A stretch of DNA of 64,000 nucleotides. Source: Alphaproteobacteria bacterium. GTDB lineage: Bacteria > Pseudomonadota > Alphaproteobacteria > CALKHQ01. Numbering within the stretch: the first letter of the stretch is position 1; each line of letters begins with the position of its first letter. The translations under genes and the position numbers were made by a program. The stretch covers positions 1 through 64,000 of the forward strand of contig JAWKYB010000018.1 of assembly GCA_041396705.1 (NCBI GenBank). The letters run 5' to 3'. The notes under the pieces are model-generated. The model was not told where the DNA came from. It searched no databases and saw nothing but the letters and a program-made list of their open reading frames with translations. Shown in pieces: positions 46,701 through 54,606 of the stretch.

Positions 46701-46977
46701 CGACGTTGGCGCCGCCGAGATAGGCGGTCGAGCGCATCTCCTTCAGGCCCTCGACGCTGCGCACCTCCTGCTCGATCGGCTTGACCAGCAGGCGCTCGGC
46801 GTCCTCGGGCGAGACGCCCTCCAGGCTCATCGAGACATAGATGATCGGGATGTTGATGTCCGGGTCGCTCTCCTTCGGGATCGCGACATAGGTGGCGTAG
46901 CCGGCGACCAGCAGCAGCGCCAGAGTCGACAGCACCATGCGGCTGTGGCTGAGCGCCGCCCCGATCAGCGCGTTCAT
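43705..46977 (-). CDS. RND efflux transporter permease (HAE/AcrB-like)
   Basis: The 1090-residue inner-membrane proton antiporter has two sets of six helices separated by large periplasmic loops. It starts MNALIGAALSHSRMVLST and has the porter motif IPKESDPDINIPIIYVSMSLEGVSPED. TM4 reads ILAVGMLVDGAIVVTEYADRK, so one of the two usual adjacent acidic residues is Gly, as in several non-AcrB subfamilies. Its ATG overlaps the stop of the membrane fusion gene (ATGA). The C-terminus carries an Arg-rich cytoplasmic stretch. Exported substrates cannot be told from sequence. Confidence 0.93.
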   Translation of the reverse strand: MNALIGAALSHSRMVLSTLALLLVAGYATYVAIPKESDPDINIPIIYVSMSLEGVSPEDAERLLVKPIEQEVRSVEGLKEMRSTAYLGGANVVLEFEAGFDADQALLDVREDVDRAKPNLPAEADEPTVNEVNLSLFPVITVNLHGPVPERTLLAVARRLEDAIEALPPVLSVDIAGDREEQVEVIIDPVVAESYGLAVDELVTIVSNSNRLIAAGQLDTGNGRFAIRVPGLFENLNDILTLPIKVDGDRVIMLRDVATVQRTFKDPQSYARINGEPAVGLEVVKRSGENVIETIEMVKATVASLREFIPETVEITYSGDSSQDIRRMLDDLQNNIISAVLLVMIVIVGALGIKSGLLVGVAIPGSFLTGILVLAIMGLTVNIVVLFALILAVGMLVDGAIVVTEYADRKLAEGYTRKQAYGAAAKRMAWPIIASTATTLAAFLPLLFWPGIVGEFMQYLPITLIATLSASLAMALIFVPTLGGVLGRQRVKMDEAKVAQMKLLSGDDPSTDIEAALRSVKGFTGGYVRVLRGALRHPGKILIAAVLALVGAQMAYGTFGRGVEFFPSIEPEQISLQVKARGNLSVDEQDFLVAEVEDIVLDVAAERNEMASVYTRSGGQGQSQDAAEDVIGIIAIEFVEWDRRRSAREIEHEILERASELAGITVEVREQEAGPAAGKPVQIQIASQYPELIEPTVVMLRDRMERTPGLIDIEDSRPLPGVEWELTIDRAQAAKFDASIAQIGSLIRLVTNGLRFSEYRPDDADDEVDIVARYPVADRNLSMLDRIRIQTNAGLVPISNFVVRSAEPRVGTLARTGGVRVMTVKADIDPAAVDARGNPLLATDMINAMKDWLADAQIDPRVEVSFQGEDEDQAEAQAFLTSAFGIALFIMAIILVTQFNSFYSAFLILSAVIMSTVGVMLGLLLTNQPFGIVMSGVGVIALAGIVVNNNIVLIDTYDQLRKTVTNPMHAILLTGAQRLRPVMLTTVTTILGLMPMVLQVNIDFAARSLSVGAPSTQWWVQLSTAIAFGLTFATVLTLIVTPCALLARENVRGWRARRRERRDARRAAAGRTPAQQQDGWTAEPLPEAAE

Positions 46978-48092
46978 GACGCGGTGTCCGGCCCGTCGTC
47001 CAGTGCCGCCGTCGGCTGGTAGACCGGCTCGACGACCTGGCCGCTGGACACGTATTCCTGGCCGACCGTGATCAGCGTCACCTTCTCGGGCAGGCCGGCG
47101 ACCCACAGGCCGTCGGTGGTGTCGCCGAGCAGGGCGATCGGCACGAAGGCGACGGTGTTGCCCTCGGCCACGATGCGCACGCCGATGGTGCCGTCGTCGG
47201 CGAGCGCGATCACCGCCGGGCTGATGCGGTGCGCCATGATCTGCCGGCCGGCGATGCGCACGTCCGCGGTGAGACCGTCGATGATCGACCCGTCGGGATT
47301 CGGGATCTCGATCTCGACCTTGAAGGTGCGGGTGGACGGGTCGGCCATTGCCGAGACGTAGCGGATGACGCCGTCAGCCTCGACGCCGGTGATCAGCCGC
47401 ACGCTCGCCACCGCACCGACATGGACCTCGCCGATCTGGCGCTCGGTCACATGGACGACGACGACGATGGGGTCGAGGTCGACCAGCATGGCGACCTGGT
47501 CGCCCTCGCGGACATAGCTGCCGAGCTCGACGTCGACGCTGTTGACCAGGCCGTCGAACGGGGCGGTGATGGTGGTCTTGTCCAGCTGCTGCTGCCAGGC
47601 GGTGACCTGCGCCTCGGCGGCGTTCAGGTTGGCCCGCGCGGTGGCGACCTGGGTGCGGGCGGAATAGCCGCTCTGGCTCAGTTGCGCCGCCGCATTGTAC
47701 TCGATGCGCCGCTGCTCCAGCAGCGCGCGCGCCTGTTCGACCTGCGCCTCCAGGTCGTAGGTGGACAGGCGGGCCAACGGGGTTCCGGCCGCCACCGCCG
47801 CGCCTTCCTCGACCAGGATCTCGGCGACGGTGCCGGCGATCTCGGCGCCGATGGTGACCGAGCGGTTCGCAGCGGTGTGGCCGAGCAGGGCGACCTCTTC
47901 GACATAGGGCTCGGCGACCATGTCGGCGACGCGGACGCGGAACGGTGCCGGTTCGTTTGCCGCGCCGTCGGCTTCGGTGGCGAAGGCGCCGGTCGGCGCC
48001 GTCTCGGCCGGTCCGCCCATCAGCACGCCCGAGCCGATCCAGGCCACCGCGCCGACGGCGAGAACGCCGGCAAAGATCAGCGAAAGTCTCAT
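46974..48092 (-). CDS. RND efflux membrane fusion protein (periplasmic adaptor)
   Basis: The 372-residue HlyD/AcrA-type adaptor has an N-terminal membrane anchor or signal (LIFAGVLAVGAVAWIGSGVL) and a lipoyl half (SVTIGAEIAGTVAEILVEEGAAV). A short coiled coil spans about 110-165, the second lipoyl half is TTITAPFDGLVNSVDVELGSYV, and a beta-barrel follows. It lies 34 bases after the PadR-like gene and overlaps the permease start. The outer-membrane channel is not in the operon and must be shared. Confidence 0.92.
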   Translation of the reverse strand: MRLSLIFAGVLAVGAVAWIGSGVLMGGPAETAPTGAFATEADGAANEPAPFRVRVADMVAEPYVEEVALLGHTAANRSVTIGAEIAGTVAEILVEEGAAVAAGTPLARLSTYDLEAQVEQARALLEQRRIEYNAAAQLSQSGYSARTQVATARANLNAAEAQVTAWQQQLDKTTITAPFDGLVNSVDVELGSYVREGDQVAMLVDLDPIVVVVHVTERQIGEVHVGAVASVRLITGVEADGVIRYVSAMADPSTRTFKVEIEIPNPDGSIIDGLTADVRIAGRQIMAHRISPAVIALADDGTIGVRIVAEGNTVAFVPIALLGDTTDGLWVAGLPEKVTLITVGQEYVSSGQVVEPVYQPTAALDDGPDTAS

Positions 48093-48126
48093 CGGTCCGC
48101 GATCCTCGTTGTTCCTGGGCCCGCGC

Positions 48127-48744
48127 CTATTCCGCGGCCTGGCTGGGCACGGCAGCGGGTGCGTCGATTTCGCGCCCGGACTGTGGCGCCGCGAAGGCGG
48201 CCTTGGCCGCCAGCTCGCCGTCGATGGCGATCGCCGCCAGCAGTTCGTGCCGGTGTTCGTCGAGATAGCGCGCGGCCGCCTCGTACAGCGCCAGCCCGAA
48301 GCCGCGCACGAAGTCGGCGCCGGGGCGCTTGCTGCCGCAGTCGGGCCGGCTGCACAGGTGCTCGATCTTGTCGCGGTAGAACGTCAGGCGCTCGTCGATC
48401 AGCGCCTCGACGGTGCGCGCCGGCATCAGATGGGCGAAATACAGCCGGAACAGGTGGTCGGAGCGGAACCGCTCGACCGCCGGCGCCTCCTCCAGGATGT
48501 CGAGCAGCGCCAGCTTGCCCTTCTGGGTGATGCGATAGACCTTCTTGTCCGGCCGGCCTTCCTGGTTCTCGGTCTGACCGGTGATCAGGCCTTCCTCGCT
48601 CATCCGGCGCAGCGCCGGATAGATCGAGCCGAACCCGGCCTCCGAAAACACGCTGAACGGCCCGGCCTCCAGGCTCTTGCGGATCTCGTAGCCGCTGGCG
48701 TCGCCCAGGCTGAGGACGGCCAGGCAAATCGCTCGTGCATCCAT
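48127..48744 (-). CDS. PadR family transcriptional regulator of the efflux operon
   Basis: The 205-residue protein has an N-terminal winged helix (ICLAVLSLGDASGYEIRKSLE, then GSIYPALRRMSEEGLI and KKVYRITQKGK) and a helical C-terminal dimerisation domain (FRSDHLFRLYFAHLM). The ATG at 48744 is about ten bases after GGGAG; the ATG at 48753 would be too close to it. It is the first gene of a PadR-MFP-RND operon. PadR proteins usually repress efflux genes until a toxic ligand binds, and a palindrome stands upstream. Confidence 0.88.
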   Translation of the reverse strand: MDARAICLAVLSLGDASGYEIRKSLEAGPFSVFSEAGFGSIYPALRRMSEEGLITGQTENQEGRPDKKVYRITQKGKLALLDILEEAPAVERFRSDHLFRLYFAHLMPARTVEALIDERLTFYRDKIEHLCSRPDCGSKRPGADFVRGFGLALYEAAARYLDEHRHELLAAIAIDGELAAKAAFAAPQSGREIDAPAAVPSQAAE

Positions 48745-48813
48745 GGCACCCATTCTCCCGCGCGGACCATGCCCAGGCTCGGCATATGAGTCAACGTCAT
48801 ATTCCGGCCATAC

Positions 48814-48832
48814 ATATATCGAAGCGATATAT
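48814..48832. promoter_or_regulatory. Palindromic operator candidate for the PadR regulator
   Basis: ATATATCG-AAG-CGATATAT, a perfect 8-3-8 inverted repeat, lies about 70 bases upstream of the padR-like start in an otherwise GC-rich setting. Size, AT-rich arms and place fit PadR autoregulation. Confidence 0.65.
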
Positions 48833-48934
48833 AGTGATGCAAGCGCCGCTGTCCACCCTTGTGGCGACGAAGGGGTTACGCGGCGCCGGCGCCGGTGGAT
48901 GATTGCGGCGCCGTCGCGGGCGCCGGGGCGGGCA

Positions 48935-49387
48935 TCAGTCGCAGGAATAGCTGCCCGGCACCGCCTCCTCGTAGCTGCACAGCGCGTCGCCCTCGACCGT
49001 GCAGGCGGTGAACATGCCGACCTCTCGGCAGTCGCAGACATAGCCGGACCCGTGGAACTGGGTGCGCGCGACCAGGTCGCGGATGTCGGTGCGGCTGCCG
49101 AGCGCGGTCTGGCAGACCGAAGCGGAGCGCTGGGCCAGCTGGCGCTTGGCCACGTCGCAGGCCAGGTACTCGCCCATCCGCAGCGTCTCGTAGACCCATT
49201 CGTGCGCGATGCGCTGCTCCTGCGGCTGCCAGGCGGCCGTTGCGGTGCAGGCGGCCGGCCCGTTGGTCGGCACTGCGGCGGGCGGCACACCCGCGCCGGG
49301 GCCGACGCAGGCGCAGAGCGGGACGGAGAGGGCGACGATGCGTGCGGCTGTGCTAATAACCACGGCAGGTCTTCCGTGCGCTGTCAT
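48935..49387 (-). CDS. Hypothetical secreted Cys-rich protein
   Basis: About 150 residues if started at ATG 49387; starts at 49414 or 49450 are also open and no good ribosome site decides. There is a signal-like hydrophobic stretch (IVALSVPLCACVG) that may be a weak lipobox. The mature part has about nine cysteines, including GYVCDCREVGMFTACTVEG and a final SYSCD. It is not clearly related to the six-cysteine pair at 20 kb, although the C-x-C and YxC styles are alike. Function unknown. Confidence 0.55.
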   Translation of the reverse strand: MTAHGRPAVVISTAARIVALSVPLCACVGPGAGVPPAAVPTNGPAACTATAAWQPQEQRIAHEWVYETLRMGEYLACDVAKRQLAQRSASVCQTALGSRTDIRDLVARTQFHGSGYVCDCREVGMFTACTVEGDALCSYEEAVPGSYSCD

Positions 49388-49473
49388 TACAGTGGCATTG
49401 TGATATTTGGGCATCGGCCGGCGCGAACCCAACGCCCGCGATGTTCGCATGCCGGCCGAATGGAGGGGGATCA

Positions 49474-50169
49474 GTGGCCGTTCTCGAGAAAGACCTGTGT
49501 CGAATCAACATCCTGTCGGGCCTGCTGCCCGAGGATCTGGAGATGCTTTCGGGTCGATGCACCTGGCGGCGGTTCGAACCGGACCAGTTCATCATCGACC
49601 AGCACAGCCCCAGCCGCGATGTCTGCTTCGTCACCACCGGCAAGGCCCGGATCGTGATCTACGCCCCGAACGGACGGGAAATCTCGTTCGACGACGTGTC
49701 GAGCGGCAGCTATTTCGGCGAGCTCGCCGCCATCGACGGCGAGCCGCGCTCGGCGTCAGCGGTGGCGCTGGAGCCGACGACGGTGGCCGCGATGTCGCCC
49801 GAGGCGTTCATCGACCTGATGGTCGAATATCCGACCGTGGCGCTGGACGTCATGCGCGGGCTGGCCCGCATCGTGCGCGGCGCCACCGCGCGGATCATGG
49901 ACCTGAGCGTGGTCGGCGCCAACAACCGGGTCCAGGCCGAGGTGCTGCGCCTGGCGCGCGACGCGACGCTGGACGGCATCGAGGCGCGGATCCGGCCGAT
50001 CCCGGTACACAGCGACATCGCCGCGCGGGTCAGCACCACGCGCGAGACGGTCGCCCGCGTGCTGTCCGACCTCGCCCGCCAGGGCCTGGTCGTGCGCGAG
50101 GGCCATGTGCTCGTGGTTCGCGACATCGGCCAGCTCAACGCCATGGTCGACGAGGTGCGCGGCGAGTGA
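49474..50169 (+). CDS. Crp/Fnr family transcriptional regulator
   Basis: The 231-residue protein has an N-terminal cyclic-nucleotide-binding barrel with a phosphate-cassette-like FGELAAIDGEPRSASAVAL. The C-terminal Crp helix-turn-helix is SDIAARVSTTRETVARVLSDLARQGLV. There is no Fnr-type Cys cluster, so oxygen sensing by Fe-S is unlikely. GTG 49474 is taken because GGAGG stands eight bases before it; the ATG at 49441 adds eleven Cys/Gly-rich residues. Ligand and targets are unknown. Confidence 0.9.
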   Translation: MAVLEKDLCRINILSGLLPEDLEMLSGRCTWRRFEPDQFIIDQHSPSRDVCFVTTGKARIVIYAPNGREISFDDVSSGSYFGELAAIDGEPRSASAVALEPTTVAAMSPEAFIDLMVEYPTVALDVMRGLARIVRGATARIMDLSVVGANNRVQAEVLRLARDATLDGIEARIRPIPVHSDIAARVSTTRETVARVLSDLARQGLVVREGHVLVVRDIGQLNAMVDEVRGE

Positions 50170-50310
50170 TCCCGGGCCCCGCGGACCGGTGCGGGGCCTG
50201 AACCGGCTCCCATTTTGGCGCACAATAGTGCATGGTCATCCCGTGACGCAGCCGCCGTGCCCGTTCCCGGCGGCAACAATCCAAGTAACCGGAGTGGAGG
50301 CGTTTCTTCT

Positions 50311-50916
50311 ATGCTTGCAGAGACCTTGTTTCGTTCCCCCGCGCTGACCGCGATCGCCCTGGTCGGTGTGCTCGGCCTGGCGGCCTGCCGGACCAGCGGC
50401 AGCACGAGTGGCGATGAGGCAGCCGCCGAAACGAGCGCTGCCGCGGAGACCTCGGCCGAAGCCTCCGCTTCTGCGGAGAGCACCGATTCGACCCCGTCCC
50501 CGGCCGCGGCCGACATCGTGGCGACGGCGACGGCAGCCGGCAATTTCACCACGCTGGTGAGCGCGCTGGAGGCCGCCGGCCTGGCCGACGACCTGATGGG
50601 CGCCGGGCCGTTCACCGTGTTCGCGCCGACCGACGAGGCGTTCGCTGCGCTGCCGCAGGGCACGGTCGACGCCCTGCTGCTGCCGGCCAACCGCGACCGG
50701 CTGGTGCAGATCCTCAGCTATCACGTGATCGCGGGACAGGAGTTGATGGCGTCCGACCTGGCCGGCCAGACGATGGACGTGGCCACCCTGGAAGGCCGCT
50801 CGGTCTCGATCAACGGCAGCAACGGCGTCAAGGTCGACAACGCCAAGGTCATCGCGGCCGACGTGGATGCCTCCAACGGCGTCATCCACGTGATCGATAC
50901 CGTGCTGATTCCCTGA
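50311..50916 (+). CDS. Fasciclin (FAS1) domain lipoprotein
   Basis: The 201-residue protein has a lipoprotein signal (lipobox LAAC, Cys near 26) and a linker rich in Ala, Ser and Glu (about 30-68). One FAS1 domain follows: GPFTVFAPTDEAFAALP, LVQILSYHVIAGQ and the end GVIHVIDTVLIP. FAS1 proteins mediate adhesion at the cell surface. GGAGG upstream supports ATG 50311. The linker probably spans the periplasm or extends the domain from the membrane. Confidence 0.92.
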   Translation: MLAETLFRSPALTAIALVGVLGLAACRTSGSTSGDEAAAETSAAAETSAEASASAESTDSTPSPAAADIVATATAAGNFTTLVSALEAAGLADDLMGAGPFTVFAPTDEAFAALPQGTVDALLLPANRDRLVQILSYHVIAGQELMASDLAGQTMDVATLEGRSVSINGSNGVKVDNAKVIAADVDASNGVIHVIDTVLIP

Positions 50917-50942
50917 CGCCACGGCGACGACACGGCATCGCC

Positions 50943-50973
50943 GGCCGGGCGGTTCCGGCAGGACCGCCCGGCC
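50943..50973 (+). terminator. Hairpin after the fasciclin gene
   Basis: A perfect 11-bp stem (50943-50953 with 50963-50973) and nine-base loop, without a T tract. A 14-bp unit, GCCTGTCGCTTGCG, follows twice in tandem (from 50971). It may be a terminator of the stem-only kind. Confidence 0.5.
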
Positions 50974-51063
50974 TGTCGCTTGCGGCCTGTCGCTTGCGGC
51001 CTGGCCGCTGCGCCGGCGCCCGCGCCGGTTGGCAGCGGCGACGGGCCAACCCATCTGACTGGA

Positions 51064-51663
51064 ATGACGACGGCGAACGAGCGTGAGCGGCACCGGCCGC
51101 GCGGGTGCGAGCCCGTGGGTGCGGCCGACGGGCTGAGCCGGCGCCGGCTGATCGGCGCCGGCGCGGCGACGCTGGCGCTGTCGGCGATGCCGGCGGCAGC
51201 GGCCGGCGAGCGCCGGGTCAGGCTCTATGCCGTCCATACCGGCGAAAGCTTCGACGACGTCTATCACGACGGCGAGGCCTATATCGACGAGGCGCTGAGC
51301 GCGCTGGACTGGCTGCTGCGCGACCATCGCGAGAACGTCGCCGCGGCGATGGACCCGGGCGTCTACGACCTGTTGTGGACGCTGGGCAGCCGCTATGCCG
51401 CCGCCCGCGGCAGCCGGCCGATGATCAGCATGCACTCGGGCTTCCGCACCGAGGCCACCAACCAGCTGCTGCTCAGCGAGGGCGCCGCGCAGAACAGCCT
51501 GCACAAGGAGGGCATGGCGGTGGACGTCTCGGTGCAGGGCCTGGGCATCAACATCCTGGCCAACCAGGCGATGCGGATCGGCGCCGGCGGCCTCGGCATC
51601 TACTGGCGCTCGGGCTTCGTCCACCTGGACACCGGCCCGTCCCGTTTCTGGTACCGCCGCTAG
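51064..51663 (+). CDS. Tat-exported DUF882/YcbK-type peptidase (M15-like)
   Basis: The 199-residue protein has a twin-arginine signal (LSRRRLIGAGAATLAL). The metallopeptidase-like domain shows ISMHSGFRTEATN, SLHKEGMAVDVSVQG and FVHLDTG, which supply the His/Asp zinc ligands of the M15/DUF882 fold. Relatives act on peptidoglycan cross-links in the periplasm. Tat export suggests it folds and loads metal in the cytoplasm first. ATG 51064 leaves a 50-residue leader. Confidence 0.88.
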   Translation: MTTANERERHRPRGCEPVGAADGLSRRRLIGAGAATLALSAMPAAAAGERRVRLYAVHTGESFDDVYHDGEAYIDEALSALDWLLRDHRENVAAAMDPGVYDLLWTLGSRYAAARGSRPMISMHSGFRTEATNQLLLSEGAAQNSLHKEGMAVDVSVQGLGINILANQAMRIGAGGLGIYWRSGFVHLDTGPSRFWYRR

Positions 51664-51709
51664 GCGTTTGCCGCTAGGCTCTCCGCCCCCGCCACAGTCC
51701 GCCCAGCCG

Positions 51710-52471
51710 ATGACCGAAGCCGTCGCGATTGCCGCCCAGACCGCCATGCGCCCTGTGCGGCTGCCCGCGCTGGATTTCGCGCGCGGCATCGCGATCCTCG
51801 CCGTCATTGCCTATCATTTCTGCTGGGATCTCGAGGACTTCGGCATCCACTATTTCGGCCTGTTCGAGGCGCCGTTCTGGCTGTTCGCCCGCACGGTGAT
51901 CGCCGGCGCCTTCCTGGTCATCGCCGGCATCGGACTGGTTCTGGCGGCGGAGGGCGGCATCGACCGGCGCCGCTACGGCATCAGGCTGGCCAAGATCGTG
52001 GCGGGCGCCGCCATCGTGACCGCGGCGACCTACTGGAACTATCCCCAGGCCGGCGTCTTCTTCGGCATCCTGCACCACATCGCGGTGGCCAGCGTGATCG
52101 GGCTGGCCTTCCTGCGGCTGCCGTGGTGGCTGACGCTGGCCGCGGCGGCCGGCGTGATCGCGCTCGACTATGCGCACCAGGACTGGCTGTCGGCGCCGTG
52201 GCTGCTGTGGCTGGGCATGGGCACCGGCGAGGTGTGGGCGGTCGACTACGTGCCGCTGGTGCCGTGGTTCAGCGGTGTGCTGATCGGCATCGCGCTGGCG
52301 CGGCTGGCCCTGTCCAGCGGGGCCGCGGCCGCGCTCGCCGCCTGGCCGCTGGATGGTGTGGCGGGCTGCACCGTGCGGTTCCTCGGCCGGCACACGCTGA
52401 TCATCTACCTGGTGCACCAGCCGATCCTGTTCGGCCTGTTCTTCCTCTGGTTCTACCTGACCAGTCCCTGA
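51710..52471 (+). CDS. DUF1624 / heparan-alpha-glucosaminide N-acetyltransferase-like membrane protein
   Basis: The 253-residue integral membrane protein has about seven helices. The family opener LDFARGIAILAVIAYHFCWDLEDFGI includes the His expected at the acyl-transfer site, and FGILHHIAVASVIGL and the closing FLGRHTLIIYLVHQPIL are typical. Bacterial members are thought to acetylate sugars at the membrane; the substrate here is unknown. Its 3' end overlaps the convergent GNAT gene by 19 bases. Confidence 0.8.
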   Translation: MTEAVAIAAQTAMRPVRLPALDFARGIAILAVIAYHFCWDLEDFGIHYFGLFEAPFWLFARTVIAGAFLVIAGIGLVLAAEGGIDRRRYGIRLAKIVAGAAIVTAATYWNYPQAGVFFGILHHIAVASVIGLAFLRLPWWLTLAAAAGVIALDYAHQDWLSAPWLLWLGMGTGEVWAVDYVPLVPWFSGVLIGIALARLALSSGAAAALAAWPLDGVAGCTVRFLGRHTLIIYLVHQPILFGLFFLWFYLTSP

Positions 52472-53655
52472 CCCGCCCGATCAGCCCCGCAGTCGCCGTC
52501 CGGGTTGCGGTAGGGCGAATGCTCGCGCTCCAGCCAGACCATCTCCTCGCGCACGGCGGGCCGCTCGCGGCGCAGGAAGTCCTCGACCGCGCGGCCGAAG
52601 CCGGCGTTGGCGATCCAATGTGCGCTGTAGGTCGGACAGGGCAGGTAGCCGCGCTGGATCTTGTGCGGTCCCTGGGTGCCGGCCTCGACCCTGGCCAGAC
52701 CGTGTTCGATCGCATAGTCGATGGCCCGGTAGTAGCAGCACTCGAAGTGCAGCAGCGGGTGGTCCTCGGCACAGCCCCAGTTGCGGCCGTACAGCGCATC
52801 GCTGCCGCGCAGGTTCATGGCGCCGGCGATCGGACGGCCGTCGCGACAGGCCAGCACCATCACCACCTGGCGTGGCATCCGGGCGCCGATCAGCTCGAAG
52901 AAGCGGCGGGTCAGATAGGGTGCGCCCCACTTGCGGTCGTAGGTGTCGACGTAGAAGCGGTAGAAGGCGTCCCACAGCGCCGGCGTCATCTCGTCGCCGT
53001 GGCGCACCTCGACGGCGATGCCGGATTCCGCGACCGACCTGCGCTCCTTGCGGATCGCCTTGCGCTTGCGCGAGGCAAGCGCGCCGAGGAAGTCGTCGAA
53101 GCGGCCATAGCCCCGGTTGTGCCAGTGGAACTGCTGGCCCAGCCGCTGCAGGAAACCGGCCGCGCCCAGCACTTGCCAGTCGTCCTCGCTGCAGAAGGTG
53201 ACGTGCAGCGAGGACACGCCCATCCGCTTGGCGACCTGCACGGCGCCGTCGGTCAGCGCCGCCTTGGCGGCGATGTCGGGCTCGTCGCCGACCAGCAGTC
53301 GCGGCCCGGGCGCCGGGGTGAACGGCACCGCCGCCTGCAGCTTGGGGTAATAGTCGCCGCCGGCCTGCTCCAGGGCATGGGCCCAGCTGTGGTCGAAAAC
53401 ATACTCGCCGTAGGAATTGTTCTTGAGATAGAGCGGCATACATCCCACGATCCGGCGGCTGTCGTCCTCGAGCACGAGGTGCTGCGGCCACCAGCCGGTG
53501 CGGTCGCCGACCGAACCGCTCTCTTCCAGCGCATTGAGGAAGGCATGGCTCACGAAAGGGTTGCGGCCGCCCGCGCATCGGTCCCAGTCGGCGGCATCGA
53601 TCGCGGCGATCGAGTCCGCGAGCCGGGCGGTGTACTGGTCGCGTCCGTCAGCCAT
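52453..53655 (-). CDS. GNAT-like N-acyltransferase of the COG3146 (FemAB-related) family
   Basis: The 400-residue protein begins near AAIDAADWDRCAGGRNPFVSHAFLNALE and contains RRIVGCMPLYLKNNSYGEYVFDHSWA, SSLHVTFCSEDDW and RLGQQFHWHNRGYGRFDDFLGALASRKRK (written here in pieces). It ends GTQGPHKIQRGYLP. This is the double-GNAT protein common in Proteobacteria and loosely called peptidogalycan biosynthesis protein; its real substrate is not known. ATG 53655 gives the usual N-terminus. Confidence 0.85.
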   Translation of the reverse strand: MADGRDQYTARLADSIAAIDAADWDRCAGGRNPFVSHAFLNALEESGSVGDRTGWWPQHLVLEDDSRRIVGCMPLYLKNNSYGEYVFDHSWAHALEQAGGDYYPKLQAAVPFTPAPGPRLLVGDEPDIAAKAALTDGAVQVAKRMGVSSLHVTFCSEDDWQVLGAAGFLQRLGQQFHWHNRGYGRFDDFLGALASRKRKAIRKERRSVAESGIAVEVRHGDEMTPALWDAFYRFYVDTYDRKWGAPYLTRRFFELIGARMPRQVVMVLACRDGRPIAGAMNLRGSDALYGRNWGCAEDHPLLHFECCYYRAIDYAIEHGLARVEAGTQGPHKIQRGYLPCPTYSAHWIANAGFGRAVEDFLRRERPAVREEMVWLEREHSPYRNPDGDCGADRAGQGLVR

Positions 53656-53783
53656 GCCGGGTCCGTGACGAAGGGGGCGCTCGCCTCGACAATGGGATCG
53701 CGCCCAAGCCGGGACAAGGGTGTCCGCGGTCGCATCCGGCCTTGCCCGGGCCCCGCCCAGCCGAATGCAGGAGTCGCGCCCCG

Positions 53784-54602
53784 ATGCGGACCTCGCTGAC
53801 GACCGTCGTGGCGCTTGCCGTCGTCGTCGTCTTCGTGATGCCGCTGCTGTGGCTGGTCGCAGCCACTTTTCGCCAGGCGGCCGACCGGGTGCGCGTTCGC
53901 GGGCTCGGCATTCCGTGGCTCGACTTCGACCCGCAGATCGACGCATGGGTCGACCAGCTCTCGACCCCGCTGATCCGTGACGCGCTGTGGGATTCGGCCG
54001 TGATCGCCGTCTCGGCGATGGCGCTGGCGCTGGTGCTGGCGGTGCCCGCCGCCTGGTCGCTGGCGCGCATGGCGCGGCGCGGCGGCAAGGTGCGCAGCGA
54101 CATCGTCACCGGGCTGCTGCTGACGGCCAGGCTGGTTCCGCCGATCATGCTGGTGGTCCCGCTCTATCTGCTGATGGACTGGGTGGACCTGATCGACACC
54201 AAGCTGGCGCTGATCCTGGTCAACGCCTCGCTGGTGCTGCCGTTCATCATCGTCATCATGCGCCAGACCTTCCTCGACCTGCCGGTCGAACTGGAGGAGG
54301 CCGCCGCCCTGGACGGCGCGCCGGGCTGGGTGATCCTGCTGCACATCATCCTGCCGGTGTCGACACCGGCGCTCGCGGCCGGCGCGCTGATCTCGCTGGC
54401 CTATGTCTGGAACGACTACCTGTTCGCCCTGTCCTTCTTCCGGCTGGAGATGCGCACCATGCCGATGCTGATCACCGCCGGCGGCGGCGGCGCCGACATG
54501 ATGGTGCGCACCACCATCGCGATCCTGCTGCCCGCCGTCGTCGCGCTGCTGGCCCAGCGCTACATCGTGCGCGGGCTGACCTTCGGCGCACTGGGCAAAT
54601 AG
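53784..54602 (+). CDS. Carbohydrate ABC transporter permease (MalG type), without partners
   Basis: The 272-residue inner-membrane permease has six helices and the ATPase-contact EAA loop EEAAALDGAPGWVILLHIILP. The end YIVRGLTFGALGK is a standard MalG/UgpE C-terminus. No second permease, ATPase or binding protein is next to it, so the rest of the transporter must be elsewhere or lost. It is followed by a gap of four bases before the convergent RidA frame. Confidence 0.88.
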   Translation: MRTSLTTVVALAVVVVFVMPLLWLVAATFRQAADRVRVRGLGIPWLDFDPQIDAWVDQLSTPLIRDALWDSAVIAVSAMALALVLAVPAAWSLARMARRGGKVRSDIVTGLLLTARLVPPIMLVVPLYLLMDWVDLIDTKLALILVNASLVLPFIIVIMRQTFLDLPVELEEAAALDGAPGWVILLHIILPVSTPALAAGALISLAYVWNDYLFALSFFRLEMRTMPMLITAGGGGADMMVRTTIAILLPAVVALLAQRYIVRGLTFGALGK

Positions 54603-54606
54603 CCGG

